Shown: piece after piece, positions 8,510-16,000 of the stretch
Layout: the number at the start of each line of letters is the position of its first letter
Position numbering within the stretch: the stretch's first letter is position 1
IMG/VR virus record: IMGVR_UViG_3300008050_000204
Location: 1 to 29,149 of that record
Length of the DNA stretch: 29,149 nucleotides
Source: a virus
Reading direction: 5' to 3' (one strand)
The notes under the pieces: generated by a model
Told to the model about the DNA's origin: nothing
The model's input: the letters and a program-made list of their open reading frames with translations, nothing else
Databases searched by the model: none
Program-made: the position numbers and the translations under genes

Positions 8510-9961
8510 ATGCCAGGATCAGTCCAGGCTGTACCGGGTTATGATTTAACCCCGTCAGCAATTAAAGCGACCTTGCCTACTAACTATATTACCAACTTCG
8601 ATTTTATGAATCAGTATTTACCTGATACTTATGAGAAGGAGTTTGAGAGATATGGTAACAGGTCAATCGCTTCATTTTTAAGGCTCGTAGGTGCCGAATT
8701 ACCTACAAACTCTGACTTAATTAAATGGGCAGAGCAAGGAAGATTACATACTAAGTATACCTTATGTACGGCTCAAGCTCCAGTAGGTGGAGGTGCTGCA
8801 TTAAGACAACAATTCGTGATTACCGATCCGGGTATTACAGAATGTGTATACAGAGTAGGACAAACAGTCTTTCTAACATCTAACGCAGCAGGAGGTGTTT
8901 TTGCTAAAGGCGTTATTACAGCAGTAGATTTAGCTGCTCCATCATTTACAGTAGCTTACTATGTAGCTGGTGCAACTCCAATTGCCGCTCCAACTGTATG
9001 TACAGCATTTGTATATGGTTCAGAATTTGCAAAAGGAACACAAGGAATGTTGGGCTCTAATGAGTCTGAAGATATTTTCTTCGACAACAAACCAATCATC
9101 ATTAAGAATCGTTACACTGTAGCTGGTTCTGACATGGCTCAGATTGGATGGGTTGAAGTAACTTCAGAAAACGGAGCTACAGGATTCTTGTGGTACATAA
9201 AATCAGAGCACGATACTCGTTTGAGATTTGAAGATCAATTAGAGATGGCGATGGTAGAGGGTGTACAAGCAGAAAATTTATCAGGTGCAGAGAATGCGTT
9301 AAGTACGTCTACTCCAGCTGCTGGTACAGTTAATGCTGGTACTGAAGGTCTATTCGACGCTATATCAGGATTCTCAGCCTTCACAACAGGTAGAGGTAAT
9401 GTATGGTCAGGTGGTAACCCCACTGTACTTGCTGATTTTGATGCTGTTATCCAAAGACTAGACAAGCAGGGTGCAATCCAAGAGAATGTAATCTTCTTGA
9501 ACAGACAGTTTGGATTTGACATCGACGATATGTTGGCTGCTCAAAATTCTTATGGAGCTGGTGGAACTTCTTACGGATTGTTTGATAACGATTCTGAGAT
9601 GGCCCTTAACCTTGGATTTACAGGATTCAAGAGAGGCTATGAGTTCTACAAAACTGATTGGAAGTATTTGAATGACGCTACTCTTAGGGGTGGATTAACT
9701 TCAGGTATTGTCAATGGAGTTATGGTTCCTGCTGGTACTACTAGTGTATATGATCAGGTTTTAGGCAAAAATGCTAAAAGACCATTCTTACACGTAAGGT
9801 ACAGAGCATCAGAAACGGAAGATAGAAGGTACAAAACTTGGATAACTGGTTCTGCTGGTGGTGCAAGGACTAGCGATCTTGATGCAATGGAGGTTCATTT
9901 CCTATCGGAAAGAGCTCTTTGTGTCATGGGTGCGAACAACTTCTTCATGTTCCAGGACTAG
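8510..9961 (+). CDS. Major capsid protein
   Basis: This 483-aa protein is followed by the strongest terminator in the window, as expected for the most abundant virion protein. The N-terminus (MPGSVQAVPGYDLTPSAIKA) leads into helices at about 30-80 compatible with the HK97-fold N-arm and E-loop region. About 105-172 is a Gly/Ala/Val/Thr-rich beta segment (YRVGQTVFLTS, GVITAVDL) that looks like an inserted surface domain. The remainder, including KSEHDTRLRFEDQLEMAM at about 235 and a C-terminal FLSERALCVMGANNFF, resembles the capsid core. The HK97 fold is assumed because essentially all tailed phages use it. Codon use is notably regular here, in keeping with high expression. Spacing to the scaffold gene is 31 bp of A/T-rich leader with no Shine-Dalgarno sequence. 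Confidence 0.85.
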   Translation: MPGSVQAVPGYDLTPSAIKATLPTNYITNFDFMNQYLPDTYEKEFERYGNRSIASFLRLVGAELPTNSDLIKWAEQGRLHTKYTLCTAQAPVGGGAALRQQFVITDPGITECVYRVGQTVFLTSNAAGGVFAKGVITAVDLAAPSFTVAYYVAGATPIAAPTVCTAFVYGSEFAKGTQGMLGSNESEDIFFDNKPIIIKNRYTVAGSDMAQIGWVEVTSENGATGFLWYIKSEHDTRLRFEDQLEMAMVEGVQAENLSGAENALSTSTPAAGTVNAGTEGLFDAISGFSAFTTGRGNVWSGGNPTVLADFDAVIQRLDKQGAIQENVIFLNRQFGFDIDDMLAAQNSYGAGGTSYGLFDNDSEMALNLGFTGFKRGYEFYKTDWKYLNDATLRGGLTSGIVNGVMVPAGTTSVYDQVLGKNAKRPFLHVRYRASETEDRRYKTWITGSAGGARTSDLDAMEVHFLSERALCVMGANNFFMFQD

Positions 9962-9969
9962 AATGACAG

Positions 9970-9999
9970 AAGGGGGAGGGCAACTTCCCCCTTTTTTTT
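9970..9999 (+). terminator. Intrinsic terminator after major capsid gene
   Basis: AAGGGGGA (9970-9977) pairs with TCCCCCTT (9986-9993) around an 8-nt loop, and eight T (9992-9999) follow. It begins 9 bp after the capsid stop codon. This is the only G/C-rich hairpin in any gap of the window, so it probably caps a separate scaffold-capsid transcript. The next gene has no full late-promoter motif and may depend on readthrough. Confidence 0.85.
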
Positions 10000-10022
10000 A
10001 TAATCTAATTAAATCGAATCAA

Positions 10023-10769
10023 GTGAAAAAGAAAGAATTAAAAGATAGGATATATGTCCTAAAAGGAGGTACGGCTCCTTTATCATTTATGTTGGCATCA
10101 CGCCACACCCGTAGACATCCATTATTGCATTTTGATGAAAAAACCCGCACCAATAGAGAGCTAAGGTATGCTAGAAACCAAGGTTCCCCTTTTGTAGATG
10201 AGCAAGATGATAACGCTATTATTGAGCCCATCGTTTTTGAAGATGGCTCTTTGATGGTTCCTAAAAGCAATATTGCTTTACAAGATTTTTTATCTTATCA
10301 TCCTGCCAATGGTCAGAAGTTTGAAGAAAAAGATGAACAAGTAGAGGTTGCCGAAGAGTTGAGTTATCTTCAGCGTGAGGTGGATGCTTTGTCAGTAGCC
10401 AAAGATTTAGATATCAATATGATGGAAATGATTTGCCGTGTAGGTATGGGTAGCAATGTTGATGCAATGACAAGTGCAGAATTAAAGAGAGATGTGTTTG
10501 TGTATGCTAGAAACAACCCCACTGAATTTTTAGATCTTATTGAAGATCCTAGATTGGAGATGACTAATTTTGTTTCTAACCTAATGGCTCAAGGGCATCT
10601 AGGGGAACGCAACAATGGCAGGGAGATTTTTTATAATCTTAAAAACAACAAGAAGCGGTTGATGACTGTTCCTTTTGGCGAAGATCCCAAGTCTGCATTA
10701 ATAGCATTTTTCCAAAGTGATGAAGGGTTAGAGGCCTATGAATATCTCAAGAAAATAAGTAAGAAATAA
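10023..10769 (+). CDS. Unknown protein downstream of capsid gene (248 aa, GTG start)
   Basis: The open frame extends back into the capsid gene to 9858, but that part is just the capsid sequence in another frame. The GTG at 10023 is preferred. It follows the terminator and is preceded by the ATTAAATCGAATCAA leader that resembles those before 1348 and 7375. The protein then starts (M)KKKELKDRIYVLKGGTAPLS. Residues 1-100 mix basic and beta-rich segments with a His/Arg-rich stretch (ASRHTRRHPLLHF). Residues 105-248 are acidic and helical, ending FQSDEGLEAYEYLKKISKK. I do not recognise a family. Its position suggests a minor head protein or capsid-assembly factor. It lies in a poorly transcribed position between a terminator and the next promoter-like site. 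Confidence 0.7.
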   Translation: MKKKELKDRIYVLKGGTAPLSFMLASRHTRRHPLLHFDEKTRTNRELRYARNQGSPFVDEQDDNAIIEPIVFEDGSLMVPKSNIALQDFLSYHPANGQKFEEKDEQVEVAEELSYLQREVDALSVAKDLDINMMEMICRVGMGSNVDAMTSAELKRDVFVYARNNPTEFLDLIEDPRLEMTNFVSNLMAQGHLGERNNGREIFYNLKNNKKRLMTVPFGEDPKSALIAFFQSDEGLEAYEYLKKISKK

Positions 10770-10787
10770 TTACTATCTTTGTAGGGT
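10770..10787 (+). promoter_or_regulatory. Late promoter-like site before 98-aa gene
   Basis: TTACTATCTTTGTAGGGT begins directly after the stop of the upstream gene and matches the other three sites for the first 14 bases. Its TATCTTTG box is at 10774-10781. AGTAA (10758-10762) and TTACT (10770-10774) form a small inverted repeat ending on the box. The 36-nt leader to the ATG at 10818 contains a GGTTA/TAACC hairpin (10785-10803), the longest leader of the four. Confidence 0.55.
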
Positions 10788-10817
10788 TATATTTTTTTTA
10801 ACCATAAATTTTTTGCA

Positions 10818-11114
10818 ATGGAAAAGTTTTTAAACATTACAGGAACCGCAACGGCGGCTTATGCAGGAAGGCAATTAGTCTCATGCAATGGAATTAAGAC
10901 AATTAGATCGGCTACGGCAGCAAACACAGCTACTCTTATTGAATATCACGATGGAACCACTACTACTATTACTACGGCAGCACAAGTAGGATTTGATGTA
11001 GTGTTAGCTGTGACTGACCATGTTAAAGCCGCTTTAGAGACTTCATGGACTAAACCCGTTTATGATTGTACGTTGCCTAAAGCAATTGCTGCTGCAGGTA
11101 TCGTTAACGCTTAG
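10818..11114 (+). CDS. Small beta-rich virion protein candidate (98 aa)
   Basis: This short protein (start MEKFLNITGTATAAYAGRQL) is rich in Thr, Ala and Val with a run of Thr (TTTTITTA), and has a likely C-terminal helix-turn segment (HVKAALETSWTKPVYDCTLP). It has no charged catalytic motif. Its own promoter-like site upstream and an intrinsic terminator downstream make it a monocistronic unit, which suggests it is needed in large amounts. That fits a capsid decoration or head-fibre protein. I recall similar ~100-aa proteins in marine and Bacteroidetes phages without a proven role. The decoration role is inferred. Confidence 0.55.
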   Translation: MEKFLNITGTATAAYAGRQLVSCNGIKTIRSATAANTATLIEYHDGTTTTITTAAQVGFDVVLAVTDHVKAALETSWTKPVYDCTLPKAIAAAGIVNA

Positions 11115-11137
11115 GAGTTATACTGTCATTTATTAGA

Positions 11138-11172
11138 GAAGAGTGGTTTAAATTAAACTACTCTTTTTTTTT
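11138..11172 (+). terminator. Intrinsic terminator, overlapping next promoter
   Basis: AGAGTGGTTT (11140-11149) pairs with AAACTACTCT (11155-11164), with one G-U pair and a 5-nt AAATT loop. A run of nine T (11164-11172) follows. The end of the T run is also the first two bases of the promoter-like site at 11171-11188. The unit therefore ends the 98-aa gene transcript and starts the connector operon with almost no spare DNA. Confidence 0.8.
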
Positions 11173-11188
11173 GCTATCTTTGTAATAA
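11171..11188 (+). promoter_or_regulatory. Late promoter-like site before connector/tail operon
   Basis: TTGCTATCTTTGTAATAA carries the TATCTTTG box at 11175-11182 and matches the sites at 7342 and 19673 through the TAATAA end. The ATG of the connector gene lies 16 bp after the box with no Shine-Dalgarno sequence. It probably serves the run of abutting genes from 11199 to 19671. Confidence 0.65.
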
Positions 11189-11198
11189 ATCCCACGAT

Positions 11199-12164
11199 AT
11201 GATTAACGAAGTTAGGAACACTGTTATGGCCATCTTAAACAAAGATAATAATGGTTACATCACTCCCGCTGAATTTAATTTATTTGCCAAACAAGCCCAA
11301 CTAGAATTATTTGAAGAATACTTCTATGACTACAACAATTGGCTTATAAAGCAAAATCAGGGTAATGGCAGAGAGATAAGGCTATCCAATAGTGGGTATG
11401 CCGATATTCCTCAATCCTATGAGCAAGTTATAGATAGCTTTTCTTCTCAAGCCAATTGTCCTTTTGCTCTTATCCAAATAGATGCCACTACCGTATGGAA
11501 TGGAACCGACTTTGTGGTAGGAGAATTAGTTACTCAAGCAGTAAGTGGTGCAACAGGCACAGTAACGAGTTTTGAAGTGTATGGAACCGTAAAGGTATTA
11601 AGATTAACTATACCAGCTGCATTAGCATTTGATACCACCAATGCTATTACTGCACCAAGTGGTGCGTCATTAGCGGGTGTAGTAAATCCAGGGGAATATA
11701 TAAAAGTGGATGCAAGTGCGGATAACTTTAAACTCCCTGAAGATTGGTACTACATAAACTTTATTAGGTATGGGGGGAGTACAGAGGTAGAGAAGATTCA
11801 TAACAACCAAATATTATTATCTCAAGGCTCTGTATTAGCCGGGGCTAGTTTAACCTATCCCACCTATTTTCAGCAAGACAATTATCTAGTTGTAGCCCCT
11901 GCCACCATAACAAATCAGATTGTCGCTCACTATGTTAGATATCCTCAAGATCCTAATTGGACTTATCAAGCCCTAGCTCTTGCAGATGGCGATCCTCTCT
12001 TCGATGGAGGGGCTGCCGATTACCAAGACTTTGAGCTTCCGCTATCAGATAGCCCGACCCTGGTATTTAAGATATTGCAATATGCGGGAGTGAATATTAG
12101 AGAACAAGAAGTGACGACTTTTGCCACGACAGAGGAAACCATGGAAGATAAAATAGAAGGATAA
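11199..12164 (+). CDS. Head-tail connector/ring protein (321 aa)
   Basis: The N-terminus (MINEVRNTVMAILNKDNNGY, then ITPAEFNLFAKQAQ) is a helical pair I recognise from adaptor-like structural proteins of Bacteroidetes and crAss-like phages. NKDNNGYITPAEF looks EF-hand-like, but the family context argues for structure, not calcium signalling. Residues 97-163 look like an inserted small beta domain (FVVGELVTQAVSGATGTV). The rest (LPEDWYYINFIRYGG, VAHYVRYPQDPNW) is typical of adaptor folds that stack under the portal. The ratio of helices to beta loops and the position between head and tail genes support a ring protein joining portal and tail. Its stop overlaps the next ATG (TAATG), implying coupled, stoichiometric synthesis with the next ring protein. 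Confidence 0.7.
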   Translation: MINEVRNTVMAILNKDNNGYITPAEFNLFAKQAQLELFEEYFYDYNNWLIKQNQGNGREIRLSNSGYADIPQSYEQVIDSFSSQANCPFALIQIDATTVWNGTDFVVGELVTQAVSGATGTVTSFEVYGTVKVLRLTIPAALAFDTTNAITAPSGASLAGVVNPGEYIKVDASADNFKLPEDWYYINFIRYGGSTEVEKIHNNQILLSQGSVLAGASLTYPTYFQQDNYLVVAPATITNQIVAHYVRYPQDPNWTYQALALADGDPLFDGGAADYQDFELPLSDSPTLVFKILQYAGVNIREQEVTTFATTEETMEDKIEG

Positions 12165-13087
12165 TGGCCTATATAACAGATTATAAATATTATGAGAATG
12201 ATGGTATAGCCCCAAAGGATGCAAATTGGGGGTCTTATCAGTACGTTCCTTTCACTGAAATTGTAAACAACTTTTTATATATGTACATTGGGGATGATAA
12301 AATCCTTAATAATATAAAGAGGTCAACAGTTATTTTTCATGCTAAGAGAGGCATTCAGGAACTTAACTACGATGCTTTTAGAAGCATTTGTGTCCTTGAA
12401 GAGATGCTTACTGACAATCTACAGATGGTTTTACCCTCTGATTATGTAAACTATGTAAGAATTTCAGTAGAGCAAAATGGGGTATTGTTTCCCTTATGGG
12501 AAAACCCTTATATAAATTACGCCGCTGAGTATTTAAGGGATAATCAAAACCAGCTGTTATTTGATCTAAGTGGCGAAGTGCTGTCAGAACAGGAGTCTCA
12601 TTTAAACCGAGAACGATTGGCAGGGCACCCTATCCGTAGATATGGCGGATTGAATAATAGATATGGAAATTGGGGTTGGGACGTCGATGGTGCATGGCAA
12701 TATGGATATGGCATTGGAGAGGCTTATTATGGGTTGGAAACGAGTCAAGCCAATGTAAACGATACCTTTAGGATAGATAAAAAAAGTGGTGTCATCAACT
12801 TCAGTTCTGGTGTAAGCGGCCAATATATAGTGTTAGAATATGTCTCTGATGGTATGGCAGGAGGAGATGTGGATAAGATTAATGTTCAAAAAGAGGCTGA
12901 AGATGCCTTATATGCCTATATTAAACACGCACTCTTAGATAACCGAATTGGAGTACAGGAATATGTAGTGAGGAGAGCCCAAAAGGAGAAGTCATCCAAA
13001 ATAAGAAATGCAAAAATTAGGCTTAGTAACCAAAAGATGGGGCGACTTTTGATGGTTCTACGAGGCAGAGCTAAATGGATAAAATAA
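12164..13087 (+). CDS. Second connector/ring protein (307 aa)
   Basis: The protein begins MAYITDYKYYENDGIAPKDA, and an early helical part contains IVNNFLYMYIGDDKILNNIK and HAKRGIQELNYDAF. A Gly/Tyr/Trp-rich loop lies at about 164-192 (RYGGLNNRYGNWGWDVDG). A strand with IVLEYVSDG follows, then C-terminal basic helices (RRAQKEKSSKIRNAKIRL). The helix bundle followed by a beta core and a basic helical end is the layout of head-tail adaptor/tail-ring proteins of short-tailed phages. In crAss-like phages a protein of about this size sits just before the large muzzle/stabilisation gene (from memory of phage phicrAss001). It overlaps the upstream gene by one base, and one base separates it from the next gene. 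Confidence 0.65.
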   Translation: MAYITDYKYYENDGIAPKDANWGSYQYVPFTEIVNNFLYMYIGDDKILNNIKRSTVIFHAKRGIQELNYDAFRSICVLEEMLTDNLQMVLPSDYVNYVRISVEQNGVLFPLWENPYINYAAEYLRDNQNQLLFDLSGEVLSEQESHLNRERLAGHPIRRYGGLNNRYGNWGWDVDGAWQYGYGIGEAYYGLETSQANVNDTFRIDKKSGVINFSSGVSGQYIVLEYVSDGMAGGDVDKINVQKEAEDALYAYIKHALLDNRIGVQEYVVRRAQKEKSSKIRNAKIRLSNQKMGRLLMVLRGRAKWIK

Positions 13088-13088
13088 C

Positions 13089-16000
13089 ATGGCATCGCAG
13101 AATTTAAGTAGAAGTTTTGTAAAAGGCATAATGAATAAGGACGACGACGAAAGGTTGTTGCCTCCGGGAGAGTTTAGAGATGCACAAAATGTAAGCATTG
13201 GCACTAACGAAGGTTCTGACATAGGGGCCGTTGAAAATACTAAAGGAAATATAAATATAAGCAACCTAGGTCCTACGGGTAGCGGGTTACTCACGGCAGA
13301 TGCTAAGTGTCTAGGAGCAATAAGCTACCCCGAAGAATTTAAGATATATTGGTTCGTTAGAGATGGTCTTATATCCTATATCTTTGAGTTTGATGAGACT
13401 AATGACGTTACCACTACGGTGGTGGCTGATGACAGAATTGTAGGAACGAATGTCTTAGACTTCCAAATAGCCCCAATTACGACAGAGTCTTATCTTATAA
13501 CTGGTGGCAATTACTACGACGGGTATCTGTTTTGGACTGATAACTATAATCAACCTAGAAATCTAAATATTGGAAGGGCAAAAACCAATACTGCTAATTA
13601 TGGAAATGCATGGTTAACTAGACCCGTTTCCGAAGGCGGATCCTTGAGTGTATTTGATGTGAATGTTATTGTTCAGCCTCCACAAGCGGGGCCTTATATA
13701 ACCATGGTAAACAACGGCACTGAAGAAAACAATCTAGAAGAACGGTTTGTAGAGTTTTCATATAGATGGAAATATCAAGACAATAGATATAGTGCTTTAT
13801 CTCCCTTTTCAGCTACTGCATTTCAACCTGGCATTTTTCAGTATGATTATGTATCTGGCATAAATAAGGCGATGATCAATGTATATAATGAGGTTACCAT
13901 TAAATTTAATACTGGAATGCCTCAAGTGGAGGAGATACAAATTGTGATGAGGGATACTGGTAAATCTAATATTTATATTGTTGAGAACATAAGCAAGTCT
14001 GATTTGGGATATGCCTCTAATATTGATAAGACTCTTACCTTTGATAACAGCAAAATATATACTGTCCTTTCTAAAGAACAGCTAGGTCGGCTTTATGATA
14101 ATGTTCCTTTAAAAGCTCAAGCTCAAGAGATCGTAGGTAGGAGGTTACTTTATGGAAACTATTTAGAGTTCCGAGACTTAGTCTCTATGGGCGAGCCCAT
14201 GGGGTTGCGTTATACTGTTGGCTATAATTCTTTAGACCTAACGCCGAATGCCACTCAACAGGGGTATAGAACTTTTAGAAGTGATAGAGACTATGAGATA
14301 GGAATAGCCTACTTGGATGAGTTTCAAAGGCAGACAACCGTTCTTACTCCTCCGACAATAACTACCGGGGCGTTACAATCTTATAATACGGTTTATATCC
14401 CCCCGTCGCAATCAGCCTCGGCGAATGATATTCAAGTAGAGATATTTAATTATGCCCCTGATTGGGCTACCCACTATAGGTTATATATAAAGCAGAGGAA
14501 GGAAGATTACTATAATATTTTCCCTTTCATCTTTTATCAAGAGGGAGCATACCGATGGTTTAAGATTGAACGAGCTGATGTGGATAAAGTCCCTTTAGGC
14601 AAATATCTTATCGCCAAATCTGATGAGCTAGGACCTACCTTTAGCAATACCCAATACAAGGTTTTAGATGTGGGAGCTCAGGAATTAAATTTTTTAGGTA
14701 ACAATGAGCCTCCGGGCTTATATTTTAAAATTGGAGTCGATGGAGGAGAATTTGACGAGAAGAACCTTACTAACATAACAAGTTATTCAAAAGGATGCAT
14801 AGGTAAATGGGGTAAGTGGGTGAAACAATCATACTACCCCTTTCCTGTTTTCAATTGGAGGCAGTATACAAATACATCATCCCCATCTCAATCATTCCCC
14901 TCGGATCAAAAATGGCATTGGGAAAATGTAAACCATCCTATTCATTACCCAAAAAAGACAGGCAGTTTAAATGATGTAATAATAGTGGACCCAACCACAA
15001 GCCCTGACCAATCAGCTTTTTTGGCTGATGACAGGCTTTCTATCATAATCCGAGCTGGCAATACCTTTGATGTATTCTCTTGGAAGCAAGGAACTATGAT
15101 GATCGGTGAGGCTATAACGGGAGGTCCTCAAACTATTTCTGGCCTTGGCAATGGCTATCAAATAGAATTTCCTTCTGGTATAGGATATCAGCTAGGAGAT
15201 AGGTGGGTAATAAATATCCGCTCTAAGCGGCATTGGGGATCTTACAGTGGTAATTCTTCGGCCCAAGGTACTCAAGGCGAATCATTGGGTGGTGGCAATT
15301 GGCATGGCGTAGCTGGAGGGGTAACGACAGGAATAGTAGGGACCTATAGTTCGTCTGGGGCAATGATAGACAGAAAAGAGGGAGGAAAGGAAGGCGGTTG
15401 GGGTATAATCCCCAACGACAACTTTGTCACTGTAGGGGCTAGTAATGATATACATAATGAAGATGCTACCGATAAACCTATTAAGGCGGGGGCTCAAATA
15501 TCGTTCAACTATATCAAGATGCTTAACCAAAGGACTGGAGGGCAAAACTATGACACCCCCTACCAAGGCCCTTATACTTCTAGTAGAGAGTACGCTAATA
15601 TTGAAGAGTGGTTTTGGGAAGATGAGATATATAAAGTTTTTAAACAACTAGACGGATCAGGAACAGATATCGGATATAGAAACGTGTTCTTTCGAAGGGG
15701 GTATGATTGGGTATTCCATGGATCATGGACATCCATTGAGACTCATGCTATTAGTTCTCTAGCATATCCTCCTGTCAGAATGATTATAAAAGGAGAGGGG
15801 GAATGGAAAAATTCTATGAGAGCATTTGTGTGGGTGTCGATGACCATCATACAACCTGAAAATCCCATTTTCTTTGAGACGGTTCCTATTGATAATGACA
15901 GCGACTTATTCCACGAAATATATACATCAGATCCTTTAGCTCTATTAAAAGCCCCTACAGGTGAAAATTTACATACGGGAAACTATGCCAGTCAGTCTAT

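Noticed and set aside
9858-10022. Upstream extension of the gene at 10023 into the capsid gene with an ATG at 9858
   Set aside because: This part is the end of the capsid gene read in another frame and runs through the terminator. The GTG at 10023 sits at the end of a leader like those of other genes here.
11253-11289. EF-hand calcium site in the connector protein (NKDNNGYITPAEF)
   Set aside because: It looks like an EF-hand loop, but it is single and lies in an N-terminal helix pair typical of phage connector proteins, so a calcium role is not supported.
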